Assembly (NCBI GenBank): GCA_964017235.1
Contig: OZ024936.1
Coordinates: forward strand, 50,271,028-50,335,027
Reading direction: 5' to 3'
DNA length: 64,000 bases
Origin: Sabellastarte sp. h YS-2021
Lineage: Eukaryota; Annelida; Polychaeta; Sabellida; Sabellidae
The notes below the pieces were generated by a model, which had not been told where the DNA came from, made no database searches, and was given only the letters and a program-made list of their open reading frames with translations. The position numbers were made by a program, and so were the translations under genes. Positions 44,046 to 55,744 of this stretch are shown piece by piece. Position 1 is the stretch's first letter. Every line of letters begins with the position of its first letter.

Positions 44046-45202
44046 CTGAGGCCATTTATTCACAGAATGCCACAATGTATATTGCATAAATACTCAAATT
44101 AGGGATGTTATCTTTGACTATGAAACCCATTATGGCTTATGAACACGAGGCATATCATGATTGTAATTTCAAAATTTTAACATCATAAATACTCAAAAGT
44201 TTATATTTTATACAAATAGTATATTCAGGGAGTATGTATACACTATAAACATAGCTTAAATGTGCCAAATGTTATTAAAGTCTGTGTGAATATCTTTCTC
44301 AAAAATTTTAATTTCTTTTTTTACTTGGCAGTCACAAATATTTCACCACATATAATTATGATACCGTAAATGACCTATTTAGCGCACAGTGCGCTAAGGA
44401 AAGTCTATTTTTAATCAATTTTTGGTGGGAAAAAATTCCCCTTTTAGCGCACCCATCATGAAACCCTTTCCGGGATAAAGTATAGGTCAATCCGGTAAGA
44501 ATAACGGTGTTTCGACATTTAGAATCTACCGAAAGCACCCACTTGCGGTAAATATGGCGGTAGATAAAAACAAACTCGAAATCCATGGCAAAAATGTCAA
44601 TTTATTAAGTAAAAATACGTAAATTATCTAAAAAATATATGGATATTGAGAACAATTAAGAAAGGTAAGATTTAAGCTGAATAATCGATCATTAGTAACC
44701 TTTTGTAACCAACCGCGATTATACACTGTCACTGTCTAATCGTCCACCCACTAGAAGTTGTCAAGTATATTGCTTTGAAAAGAGATAGGGTGCGGTTACA
44801 AGGGCGGATGTGCTAAATAGATCATTTACGGTATATTGTGATACAGTCTGGAAAAATATGGTGATATCCCACTTGTATATCAAAGAGGACTTTTCTACAC
44901 ACAATGTATCAATGTTATCCAAGCAAGCTTGAATGTATATCCTAAGAAACAAACAACAGTTACTATTCCCCTTTGAATGAGTGGCATCCCCTTTCAGAAT
45001 AGTGGCCACAGCAGTCATCTTGTTTTTTCAAAATAGGACCAAAAATCAACATCAAATAGGCTATTAATAAAATGAATATTTGGCCTCTACATAATATTTG
45101 GAAACACCTGAAATTCTTTTTCCTTTAAATAAGCATTACTTTTTTTTCAAGATGACAGCCCTATTTTTTAAGATAGGGTTGAAATGAATATGAAAATATT
45201 AC
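44046..45202 (-). other. IF1 intron with one MITE
   Basis: Contains the MITE at 44362-44833; the rest is AT-rich and unremarkable. A 'GTGGCCACAGCAGTCATCTTG' phrase near 45002 resembles B-type repeats. Confidence 0.5.
44362..44833. mobile_element. 472-bp MITE (TACCGTAAATGA ends), empty for the TTAA insertion
   Basis: The terminal inverted repeats TACCGTAAATGACCTATTTA and near-complement enclose sequence with TTTAGCGCAC motifs at both ends. It is the intact paralogue of the split copy at 4800-4904/11805-12025. Its TTAA at 44672-44675 is the unoccupied equivalent of the 4905/11801 target. The 76-codon frame inside is not a gene. Confidence 0.85.
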
Positions 45203-45286
45203 CTTATAGATCCTCCTGCACCACCACCCGAGCCAGCTCCACTCCCCCAACCTGGTTGTTGACTGTCTGACATTCTTCGCACTTGG
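45203..45286 (-). CDS. ATPIF1: ATPase inhibitory factor 1, first exon seen (partial)
   Basis: An 84-nt exon (1+81+2): acceptor CTTTGTTGTAG, donor GTAATA. It encodes QVRRMSDSQQPGWGSGAGSG, then GGAGGSI and a split Arg. The glycine-rich linker before SIR corresponds to the start of mature IF1. The preceding QVRR would be the end of a mitochondrial presequence (arginine-rich, as in the family). The upstream exon with the presequence start was not found. Alternatively translation begins at the ATG within this exon (45271-45273), which would remove the import signal. About 98 residues are visible in all; mature mammalian IF1 is about 80-85. Confidence 0.82.
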
Positions 45287-46984
45287 CTACAACAAAGTCA
45301 ACACCATGACAAATATAAGATTTTGTCAGATTAATGCTACAGTGCATGTTCTGAAGAATCATTCTATATGTGGAGAACCGACTCAAAAATTCCACGTCAG
45401 GTCATAGATTTATTAATAAATATTGGCACTGAGCTTTAGTGGAAAATTTGCAGATCGTTTTATTTTCAGATGCTTATAGTGCACCATAATGTATGAGTAT
45501 AAACTGTTTTTGTTCGCTCTTAAAAATAATTGTGAATGTGACTAAAATATTTTGTTCATGCTACATTGACAAGTATAAGTAAACATGTCTTTGGAAGATC
45601 CATTCAATAATATAATAGATTATTATTAATTGAAAATACTTGCAAAACTGGGAATGTGAGTATTTTTAATCCCCTAACCTATAACTTTGAATGGGGAAAC
45701 TATTTCTGTACTTCTTCCTTCAGTCTGCCTTGCCAAATATTGTCAGCAGTGTTGCCAGTTTTTGAAAACTGTTATTATATGTTAATGAGCCTGGGCATGG
45801 TTTATTTTTATTAAATGATCAAAAGATCTGAATATTTTACTGCATGTTTTTCTTATATTGGCTGCTGAACTAACATATGCGGTCAGTGACAAATTATTAA
45901 AATTAAGTCAGTGATTAAAATGCATGGTATTTTATTTTTTTTAAATAAATCTTATAAATCTATTTGTCTTTTACAAAAGATCTAATTACTAAGGCTGTGA
46001 CTTCCTTAGAAAAACGACACCGGGCATTCACCTCGAAAGAACTGATCTGAATTCGGGTAACCGTGTTTTAGTTATCACCCAGTGGAAGTAGCAGAGAAGC
46101 AAACATGGCGGATGATGTAAACAAAACGTTACAAAAAGTAATGTTAAATATCTGTATAAATAAGGAAAACTAGAAAAAGGTTTTTGCTAACATTTTTGCT
46201 GTAAATTTGGGATCGTATATTTTTTCCAGGAGATATTTAATCCTAGATTTATAATGATAAAGATACACTGTAGTAAACTATAATTGGCTACAGATAGGGA
46301 CATTCATATGTTGTATATCTTTGAGGCTTTTTATGCCTCTGAAAATTCATTGCTATTTAATATTTTTATAAGACAAATATGCTTAAGATAATCGTATTTG
46401 CGAAATCCTTTATTGTTCCATTGTAAAAAAAACAACAAAAACAACAAAGTCATATTGTCAGATGTTATTGTTAACATTTTTAATTCATACATGACTCTAT
46501 AGCTGAATATCATGAAAGCCCAAGGTGGTTACATATTATTAAGGCGTTTTCCATTCTCTCAAAACAGACAAAGGCATTCTTTCCACACGGCTCTACTTCC
46601 ATGAACCTAAAGATAAATGTCCTTGTTTGAATTGTTTACTCCCAAAAAGATTTACTGTGAGCATATCCCTTGATGAAAAGAAATTAATACATCTTGATAT
46701 CCCTTATCAACCTTTTCACTCAGTGTGCACACATTATGCAAGACACAGATGTTAACATAAAAAGCACCATGGGCCATCACTGCCCAATCAGTGAGAGAGT
46801 TGGACTTGCCATGAATCTGCCTCCAGATAGATATCACACAAAAGCAAATACAAAGTTGGAGGAGAAAAAAAGAGAACTTATTCATTTTCAACTAGACTAA
46901 GGACGCATCTGTGGCCAGATGCTGGATGTATCCACCGACAAAGGCCAACTAACATAGTTTAGAAGATAAACAGCATTTTTCGTT
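45287..46984. other. IF1 upstream region or first intron
   Basis: No exon of IF1 is recognised. At 46105 on the + strand, AAACATGGCGGATGATG begins an 11-codon frame ending at a GTAATG donor-like site. It could be a first exon or a promoter-type YY1-like site but is unproven. The rest is AT-rich. Confidence 0.4.
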
Positions 46985-47216
46985 AATAAGCAAGCTGAAA
47001 GCACTTTTAAGTTTGGCTACCCTTATTTGACCCTGTAGCAGGGGCCCAAGGTGAAGTCTGACCACATCAAAAGATTCGCAGCCCATGATTTCCTATAAGT
47101 CGTTTTCACATTGCAAACCTGTAGGACCAATAATAAGCAGGAGTGGCCCAAGGTCAAATCTGACCACATGAAAAGATTTGCAGCCCATGACTTCCTATAA
47201 GTTGTTTTCATATTAA
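46985..47216 (+). repeat. B-type repeat units abutting the 133-bp satellite
   Basis: Two ~145-bp units ('AAGCACTTTTAAGTTTGGCT', 'CAGCCCATGATTTCCTATAA', 'GTAGGACCAATAATAAGC') run directly into ATGAGTTATTTGAGAAA, the 133-bp satellite, at about 47216. Confidence 0.8.
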
Positions 47217-48110
47217 TGAGTTATTTGAGAAATACTGGCTATCTGCAATACTTCTAGAGATAATTTGCATTTACTCATTTTGAGTAGGTGAATAATTAGC
47301 TACGGGTCTGAAACTTCACCAAGTGAAATCTCTCTCAAAAGTAGGCGAATAAGTTATTTGAGAAAAATTGGCTATCTACAATACTTTTAGAGATAATTCG
47401 AATTTACTCATTTTCAGTAGGTGAGTAATTACCTATGGGTCTGGAACTTCACCATGTGAAAGCTCTCCCAAAAGTAGATGAATGAGTTATTTGATAAGAA
47501 TTGGTTATCTGCAATACTTTTAGAGATAATTAGCATTTACTCATTTTGAGTAGGTGAATAATTAGCTACAGGTCTGAAACTTCACCAAGTGAAAGGTCTC
47601 CCAAAAGTAGGTGAAGGAGTTATTTGACAAAAATTGGCTATCTGCAATACTTTTAGAGATAATTTGCATTTACTCATTTTCAGTAGGTGAGTAATTACCT
47701 ACGGGTGTGAAACTTCACCAAGTGAAAGCTCTCCCAAAAGTAGGTGAAGGAGTTATTTGACAAAAATTGGCTATCTGCAATACTTTTAGAGATAATTCGC
47801 ATTTACTCATTTTGAGTAAGTGAGTAATTACCTACGGGTCTGAAACTTCACCAAGTGAAAGCTCTCCCAAAAGTAGGTGAATGAGTTATTTGACAAAAAT
47901 TGGCTATCTGCAATACTTTTAGAGATAATTTGCATTTACTCATTTTGAGTAGGTGAGTAATTACCTACAGGTCTGGAACTTCAGCATGTGAAAGCTCTCC
48001 CAAAAGTAGGTGAATGAGTTATTTAAGAAAAATTTGCTATCTGCAATACTTTTAGAGAAAATGCAGAATTACTCATTTTTAGTAGGCAAGTAATTTAGCC
48101 ACAGGCCTAA
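47217..48110 (-). repeat. 133-bp satellite, short third array
   Basis: About 6.7 units, more diverged than those in A and A' (for example CTACGGGTCTG for CTATGGGTCTG). It lies outside any A-type element, between B-type sequences. Confidence 0.9.
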
Positions 48111-48149
48111 TTTAGACATAAAGCCTACCAATAGAATACTGTGGTGCAC

Positions 48150-48256
48150 CCTCTAATATACCTTGCAAACTTGAGAAGGCTAGCTATAATATTTTTTTCG
48201 TTAGAGCGGTAATGGTGAAATCTCTCTACACACTGCAGCTATCCAGTGGATACAAT
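48150..48256 (+). repeat. B-type segment with one-armed hairpin
   Basis: Matches 30940-31060 of B' (for example GTGAAATCTCTCTACACACT), but the left hairpin arm has been deleted, leaving CTATCCAGTGGATAC plus AAT (48254-48256). The 155-bp array starts immediately after. Confidence 0.7.
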
Positions 48257-50615
48257 GATTTACTCAACAGTGAGAACCTGAAAGTAGATATTGGTAAGCT
48301 ATGCCATGACATAGAGGTCTGCAATTTCACTCTGTTATAGTTGACCAAAAATTATGTGAATAACATATTTAAACAAAATACTGTAAATGTAATAGTTTTC
48401 ACGTTATAACTGATTTACTCAACAGTGATAACCTCAAAGTAGCTATTACTCAGCTATGCAATGCGCTACATGTTTGAATTTTTTCTATGTTATAGCTGAC
48501 CCAAAATTAGGTGAACAACATATTTAAGCAAAATACTGTAAATGCGATAGTTTTCAAGTTACAACTGATTTACTCAATAGTGAGAACCTGAAAATAGCTA
48601 TTGCTCAGCTATGCCATGAGCTATAAGTCTGTAATTTCACGATGTTATAGCTGACCCAAAAGTAGGTGAACAACATATTTTAACAAAATACTCCAAATGC
48701 AATATTTTTCAAGTTACAAGTCATTTACTCAACAGTCAGTACCTGAAAATAGCTATTGCTCAGTTGTGCCATGAGCTACAGGTCTGTAATTTCACTATGT
48801 TATAGCTGACCCAAAAGTAGCTGAATAACATATTTTCCCAAATTTCTGTAAAGGCAATAGTTTTCCAATTACAACTGATTTACTCAACAGTGAGAACTTC
48901 AAAGTAGCTATTACTCAGCTATGCAATGAGCCACAGGTCTGGAACTTCACTATGTTATAGCTGACCCCAAAATAGGTGAATAACATATGCAACAAAATAC
49001 TCTAAATGCAATAGTTTTCAAGTTATAAGTGATTTACTCAACAGTGATAACCTAAAAGTAGCTATTACTCAGCTATGCCATGAGCTACAGGTCTGAAATT
49101 TTACTATGTTATAGCTGACCCAAAAGTAGCTGAATAACATATTTATACTAAATTCTCTAAATGCAATAGTTTTCAAATTACAAGTGATTTACTCAACATT
49201 GAGAACTTCAAAGTAGCTATTACTCAGCTATGCAATGAGTCACAGGTCTGGAACTTCACTATGTTATAGCTGACCCCAAAATAGGTGAAAAACATATTGA
49301 AACAAAATACTCTAAATGCAATAATTTCCAAGTTATAAGCGATTTACTCAACAGTGAATCACTGTCAGTGATAACCTAAAAGTAGCTATTACTCAGCTAT
49401 GCCATGAGCTACAGGTCTGAAATTTTACTATGTTATAGCTGACCCAAAAGTAGGTGAACAACATATTTAAGCAAAATACTGTAAATGCAATAGTTTTCAA
49501 GTTACAACTGATTTACTCAATAGTGATGACCTAAAAGTAGCTATTACTCAGCCATGCCATGAGCTACAGGTCTGAAATTTTACTATGTTATAGCTGACCC
49601 AAAAGTAGCTGAATAACATATTTACACTAAATTCTCTAAATGCAATAGTTTTGCAATTACAACTGATTTACTCAATAGTGAGAACCTCAAAGTAGTTATT
49701 ACTCAGCTATGCAATGAGCTACAGGTCTGAAATTTTACTATGTTATAGCTGACCCAAAAGTAGGTGAACAACATATTTAAGCAAAATACTGTAAATGCAA
49801 TAGTTTTCAAGTTACAGCTGATTTACTCAATAGTGATGACCTAAAAGTAGCTATTACTCAGCTATGCCATGAGCTACAGGTCTGAAATTTTAGTATGTTA
49901 TAGCTGACCCAAAAGTAGCTGAATAACATATTTATACGAAATTCTCTAAATGCAATAGTTTTCCAATTACAACTGATTTACTCAATAGTGAGAACTTCAA
50001 AGTAGCTATTACTCAGCTATGCAATGAGCCACAGATCTGAAACTTCACTATGTTATAGCTGATCCCAAAATAGGTGAATAACATATTGAAACAAAATACG
50101 CTAAATGCAATAGTTTCCAAGTTATAAGCGATTTACTCAACAGTGATAACCTAAAAGTAGCTATTACTCAGCTATGCCATGAGCTACAGGTCTGAAATTT
50201 TACTATGTTATAGCTGACCCAAAAGTAGCTGAATAACATATTTATACGAAATTCTCTAAATGCAATAGTTTTGAAGTTATAAGCGATTTACTCAACAGTG
50301 ATAACCTAAAAGTAGCTATTACTCAGCTATGCCATGAGCTACAGGTCTAAAATTTTACTATGTTATAGCTGACCCAAAAGTAGCTGAATAACATATTTAT
50401 ACGAAATTCTCTAAATGCAATAGTTTTTAAGTTACAAGTGATTCTACTCATGATGGAAGTTACTGAAAAGCCCAAAAGTAGCTATTACTCACTTAGCTAT
50501 TGAGACAGGCACCCAACTTACTCACCATATTGTAGCTATGAAAAAAGTAGCTAAATAACATATTTTAACAAAATGCTCTAAATGCAACACTTTTCAAGTT
50601 ATAAATGATTTTGTG
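48257..50615 (+). repeat. 155-bp satellite array, about 15 units
   Basis: The landmark GATTTACTCAACAGTGA recurs every 155 bp (48257, 48412, 48567, 48722). Shared order of short blocks with the 133-bp unit (AAAAGTAGGTGAA, TTTACTCA, GTAGCTATTACTCAGCTA against GTAGGTGAGTAATTAGCTA, CAGGTCTGAAA against GGGTCTGAAAC, TTCAC) shows the two are related. No coding frame. Confidence 0.9.
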
Positions 50616-50689
50616 CATGATTTCATGAATTTTAATGCATTAAAAATTATTAAAAAAATTTATTAAAAAAAAAGTAAGACAGATCCAGG

Positions 50690-51045
50690 TCTCATACTCA
50701 CACAAGAGAATCTACCTCTGGCCTAGTACATATATGCAAGATATGAGAGAAATCCCTGCAATAGTCACTGAGAAAATTGTGATTAAGTGTTGAAATTTTC
50801 ACACTTTTGGTGGGGGTACCCCCCTTGTAATGTCTCTAGAAAACAGACGAACAGACAGATTTGCATGCCTTGAACAATTTTTCATCCTCGATAGATAAGG
50901 TATCTTTTAAAAAAAACAGCACGTCTCTAGGCCTTGTAGTTTTGGAGGAGAAGTTGTTCACGCGGACGCGGACGCGTGCGCGTACGCCCACGCCGCAGAG
51001 TGACGACATAATGTCAGCTGACTGACAAGCCAGCTGATATAAAAA
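50690..51045 (+). mobile_element. Fourth hairpin-ended element segment
   Basis: A C/G-rich stretch with CGCGGACGCGGACGCG and CGCCCACGCCGC (50959-50996) lies just inside a hairpin with arms TCAGCTG / CAGCTGA (51014-51037), followed by TATAAAAAT. Same layout as A, B and D, but the outward flank differs from AAT. The left border is not determined. Confidence 0.5.
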
Positions 51046-52175
51046 TCATATATTATTTATATTATTATTTTATTATATTATTTTTAGAATTTGCATTGTT
51101 TTTCAGTTATTCATTTCCTCAATTCCTATATATGTGGTCCATATATATGCAACCTAAATAGGTGACACAATCTCAGTTCTGACTCCCTTTGTCTTAGATA
51201 ATTAGATAATGAAGCAAACACCACCTCCCACCCCCAGCCCACCTCTCTCCCCTTCTCCACACCTCTCTCACTATTACAGAAGATCTGTATACCTTTGTTT
51301 ATTTAGTGTCACTCAATAGCTGGAGGTCCCAGAGGTGGGTGGGGGATGGGGGGTGGGACCACAAAGAGATGGAGTGCTGCAGCACAAATGGTAAACAAAC
51401 ACTTATAATATAAAAGGGGTAATCAAATACAAAAAGCTCAGTTAATCTTATCACTAAAATAAAATCAAATATATAAATAAGGAATGTCTATTAAAGGCCT
51501 AAATTTTGGAGTACATACAAGAAAAACATATTGATATATTCTCAGATGATATTTCACTTAGATGAGAGACATAGTTTGAAAGCTACAGTGCTTGAAGATG
51601 GCAAAAAGTCCATAAATTGGGTCTCTGTGGGCAATTTTGAGATCTTAAGTCGGCCTAACAGGTAAACCTACAGCCTTTAAATTTTTTACAGACAAGGATT
51701 ACATATAAGATTTACATCTAGTGCAGTTTGAGACTCATCAGAATTACCACTTCCAAATTATAGGGCAAAATAAGTTAAAAATATAGGAAAAAAGTCCTAA
51801 GTGGGGTCTTTATGGGCCTCAAAGACAATTTTCTCCTCAACTTAAAGTCTAGATTTTCAGCACATGTACTAAGAATATATTAATGTGTTCTCAGGTAAAA
51901 TTTGAGGCAGATAAGCCTCATAGTTTGTGACCTAGAGGGCTCTAAGTGGCCAAAAGTGCAATTTCTGACCTTAAGGTGGCCATAAGTTCTTTATTAATGG
52001 GAGTTTAAGGTCACCTTAAAATAGGGATCTTCCTTTGGGCATCCTTAACATGTGTACCAAGTTTGAAAAAAAAATATTAATCCGTTTTTGAGTTATCACG
52101 TACACAAGGAAATTTCTACGGCGGCGCGACGGACCTGAATCCAATATATCCCCGACTTTCGTCTGGGGATATAAT
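51046..52175 (+). mobile_element. B-type hairpin end and adjoining sequence
   Basis: From about 51560 the sequence has 'CCTAAGTGGGGTCTTTATGG' and related phrases, then GGTCACCTTAAAATAGGGA, the CGGCGGCGCGACGG block, and a hairpin ATATCCCC / GGGGATAT (52146-52172) with AAT (52173-52175). The hairpin is of the same family as 19306 and 31686. 51060-51300 is AT-rich and C-rich sequence with no feature. Confidence 0.55.
51334..51357 (+). other. G-quadruplex motif
   Basis: GGTGGGTGGGGGATGGGGGG plus TGGG meets the quadruplex rule. About 110 bp upstream lies a matching C-rich tract (51222-51260), so the two could also pair. Confidence 0.55.
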
Positions 52176-52439
52176 AAATAACAAATTAATTTAAAATATA
52201 TAGCAAGCCACTAAACTGAAATATTTTTTTTACATTTGTTAAAATAAGGTTTTTTTATGTATGGTCCAGTAAAATGTTGATTTTGTTACGTGAAATAACA
52301 TATTAATTTTGAAAGCAAAATAAAATATGTCATTTGTAACATTCATAAATTTGCATAAATTATGCAAATTATAAATCTTTACAACAAAGCAATTAAATAT
52401 TTTGTAAAAGACAAAGTAATAATCCATGCCAAGGCTCAT

Positions 52440-52661
52440 TACTGGTCAGCTACCCAAGTTCGTTGCCTACCCTTGTGTGTCACTTGCCTTAAAAACTGAA
52501 AAGGACAAGCAATGTTCATACTGAAACAAGTGGAACAGGTAATTATAACACTGATGTATTACTCTACAAAGAAAGATAATTGCTAATAGGTTTAAATATT
52601 GTTAAAAATAGATGCAGGTGACAAACTTGGGTAGGCAACAAACTTGGGTAGCTGAGCAGTA
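52440..52661. mobile_element. 222-bp Tc1/mariner-type MITE
   Basis: The ends TACTGGTCAGCTACCCAAGT and complement of 'TTGGGTAGCTGAGCAGTA' lie between TA dinucleotides. Adjacent CAAGTTCGTTGCCTACCC repeats lie on both arms. No coding. Confidence 0.75.
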
Positions 52662-52789
52662 ACATAGAATGTAATGTTTGTACAGAATATGCAGGTATAA
52701 AATTTGTATTTATTACATTTACTTTTCTAAACAGAGTTACAACCTGTTAAAGAAACAAAATAAATGAAATTCCCATTGGCAGAGTTAAA

Positions 52790-52862
52790 ATTTATTTATT
52801 TGGGGTTTTATGTCGCTTTCAACACTGTACAGGTCATATCACGACAGGTAGTTGGAAGGGGC
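52790..52862 (-). mobile_element. SINE (family 1) 3' fragment
   Basis: TTTATTTATTTGGGGTTTTA, then CACTGTACAGGTCATATCAC and 'GACAGGTAGTTGGAAGGGGCAG', the 3' quarter of the element in reverse; heavily 5'-truncated, as by incomplete reverse transcription. Confidence 0.8.
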
Positions 52863-53150
52863 AGAGTTAAAAGCACAATGCAATATATGACATTGTTTTA
52901 ACAGATTTTCTTTATGCATATAAGTGCAGCATTTCATGAGATTGGTTTTGAACTTTTCCTTTATAGAAGATTTGAAAAAAATCATTTCTGTGAAGTTTAA
53001 ACCTTGTTTATTTAGTGCTATTTCTCATTTATCCCCTGTTTACATATAGTAAACTCCACCACAGCAGAACAAGGTTGGCTGAAATATTTACCACAACATG
53101 TGGTGGTGTTATGGAGGAATACAGGAATATATGCGGTAGGAAGTTTCGCA
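52863..53150. other. Intergenic, nothing recognised
   Basis: No supported feature. Confidence 0.35.
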
Positions 53151-53154
53151 TACA

Positions 53155-53230
53155 AATTTTGGAATATACGCGGTCAATCTATGAATATACACGGTCAATC
53201 TAGGAATATTCGCGGTCAATCTAGGAACAT
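53155..53230 (+). repeat. 21-bp minisatellite
   Basis: Three to four units of GGAATATACGCGGTCAATCT-type sequence. The translated frame gives a repetitive IRGQSxN peptide by chance of the period being a multiple of three. Confidence 0.8.
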
Positions 53231-53583
53231 TTCCAAACAATATTTTACAAATAGAAAGGTTGGTTTAAGATCAAATACCAGTGCATTTCCTGTTCACAGA
53301 CTTGCCTCATTAATATTAATGAGTAAATATGTGAGATCACGGAATTTCTTTGGGGTTTCCTCACTTTCCTGACAATATTTTATAAATAGAAAGGCTGGTT
53401 TGAGATGAAAACTACCAGCATATTTCCTGTTCACGGACCTGCATAATTAATATTAATGAGCAAATATAAGGTCACGGCAGTTCTTTGAGGGGTTTCCTGA
53501 CAATATTTTATAAATAGAAAGGCTGGTTTAAGATGAAAACTACCAGCATATTTCCTGTTCACGGACCTGCCTCATTAATATTC
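53231..53583 (+). repeat. ~130-140-bp tandem repeat, 2.7 units
   Basis: ACAATATTTTAYAAATAGAA starts units at 53234, 53373 and 53500, each followed by 'TTTCCTGTTCACGGACCTGC' and ATTAATATTAATGAG. Confidence 0.8.
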
Positions 53584-54301
53584 TACACGGCGATAACTGG
53601 TACCAATGCATTACAGTACTGTTTTAAACGCAGGTGATCAGTGTAAACACAAGGTGAGCAGGGGTGGGAAGGGGTTTCTGAAAACCAAGGTCACAAATTT
53701 CTAGTGCTGTATCAATTTTCAAAATTGTCTGACACTCAACAAAGCATTACAAAAATTGCTCGCAAGATTATTACAATTGCATACCAAAGGGATCTAAGGG
53801 AACTTGACAAACGATAAAGACGGAGGCTCATTCTGACAGCAATTACAGCAGCACAGTAAAGAAATTTTCAAAGGGTCAAGGCTGTTGACTGGTTAACTGT
53901 TTGCCATATCACCCAAAAAATAACCGAAATATTGTTCGGCATCTAAATTTTATAGATACTCCGTAGGACGATGTCATCCGTGTGCGTGAATCTTTGTTTG
54001 AATGAAGAAAATGACATTTTTTTCCAGCGAATATTATTACAATTTGATTTTCCTTGTTATGTTGTTGATATCCTTTATATCTTCTAAATATTTTTTTACA
54101 AATTATAATTTTTTTATTGTTTTTTTTCTTACAATATTAAAAGTTGTTAATACACAACCCAATATAACAACAGCAAAGATTTCTTAGTGTGCTAAGTAGA
54201 AATATATGCTATTTCTAACAGAAATTTTTTATACTTCATTGTTCTAGTTACTAAAAAAATATGAAATAAATATTCTTAGTTATCTAATAAAATAACAAGT
54301 C
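53584..54301. other. Intergenic, nothing recognised
   Basis: AT-rich. The 61-codon frame at 54002-54187 is a hydrophobic T-rich stretch without support as a gene. Confidence 0.4.
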
Positions 54302-54752
54302 CTGGGCCGCATTCTACAACAATACATAGATAAGATTATTTATTTGGGGTTTTACGTTGCTTCCAACACTGTACAGGTCACATCACGATGGGTAGTTGGG
54401 AGGACAGAGGAAATCAGTACATACAGTTGATCAAGGTTCTGTATTGTAAACTGCAGACCAATGGCAAGCAACTACCAGCTTTCCCACTTGAGGTCAGGCT
54501 GGTAGCCAAACCGCAATCTCAGAGGTGGGAGGTGAGAGTGTTACCACTCTGCCACCGTGGCCCCTACAAAGATAAGGTGACCTTAGATCTAAGTAAGGGA
54601 AGGTTTTTGTACTTAAGTTTTTCTTGCAATTTGTATTCATGAAACAAAAGTTATAGGAATGTTCAGTTTCATCATTTCTAACTGGAAATCTAGGATATAG
54701 TTATAGTCTAAGTTAGAAACGATCTAAGTATTGCGGTAGAATATGGCCGCAG
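54302..54752. mobile_element. MITE with CTGGGCCGCATTCTAC ends, interrupted by a SINE
   Basis: Left end CTGGGCCGCATTCTACAACA; right end is the near-complement of CTGCGGCCATATTCTACCGC. The SINE at 54335-54569 sits 33 bp inside the left end. Confidence 0.65.
54335..54569 (-). mobile_element. SINE (family 1), full length
   Basis: Reverse orientation: tail ATTATTTATTTGGGGTTTTA, body CTGTATTGTAAACTGCAGAC, and head with the complement of box A (CACTCTGCCACCGTGGCC). Flanked by AGATAAG at 54328-54334 and 54570-54576. Confidence 0.88.
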
Positions 54753-55744
54753 TTTTTTTTCTTTTGCATTTGTGACAGATAAGTTAATTGTTAAGATCAT
54801 AGAATAAGCATATATCCCGTTAAAAGTAAAAATGAAGCAAAACTAAGACAGTTTGAAGCTTAGAGCTAGATGAAATATAACAACATCAGAATTTCAATAT
54901 CACCTTTCTGTGCTGTTACATGCTTAACTTTACTTTTATCAAAACTTCATATTTCATGTAAACAAAAATGATAACTGTTTCACTAACATTTGTGAGAAAT
55001 GTAACAAATATCATTAAATGTTTGTTATACATTCATATAATATTCATGGGGTATATTACATCACAGAAGTCCATACAAGAATTAAAAATTGAGTGTAAAA
55101 TTATTTTAAAAAAACACAGAAACTTCTAGATCTATTGCTTAATTGATTATAAATCCTTTGGCCAAAGCCAAGGCTAATGACTTGAGTGAAATATACTAAA
55201 AGTATGAAAAAGAATACCGTTAAATTACTTGCATATGTGACAGGAACCACATTTCCACAAAAAGAGAACATCAAAAGTATTTTAAAAGCTGCATTACATG
55301 CTTAAATCACCAGAAAATGTAAAAGTTCAATGATTTTATATCACATCTCTATAAAAGGACAGACCTTGTTTTTTGAGTAATTTCAGTTTACCTTTTGACT
55401 TTCAAAAGTTTATAAACAACTTGCATTATGTTTGATAATCTAACATAAGTACATTTTCAAAAAACCTTTTTTAAAAAAAATATTTTATATAGTTTGGCCA
55501 TTACAAGGAAAGGGTGCCAAATAGATTTTATGAACAAGCATGTATTACTAGGAAATTAACAATACAGAATAAAGTCTTTGAAAACACAGTATTTTAATGC
55601 TAGCTTGTCCATAGTCTATTCATAGTACAATAATGTAATTTTATAGGGCAAAATGCTGTAGAAATGGACCTTCATCAATGATTATCAGCCTGATACATTC
55701 CTCAGTGCTCGAGGCTTGCCAAGCATATTGCCCGTAAAAGTTAC
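54753..55744. other. Intergenic, nothing recognised
   Basis: AT-rich sequence with no gene, RNA or repeat I can support. Confidence 0.4.

Noticed and set aside
44356..44586. 76-codon frame
   Set aside because: Lies within the MITE at 44362-44833 and has no protein features.
45204..45395. 63-codon - strand frame over the IF1 exon
   Set aside because: Wrong frame and runs through the splice acceptor; the phase-consistent frame gives the IF1 sequence.
53015..53372. 62- and 90-codon frames with IRGQS repeats
   Set aside because: The repeats derive from a 21-bp minisatellite, a multiple of three.
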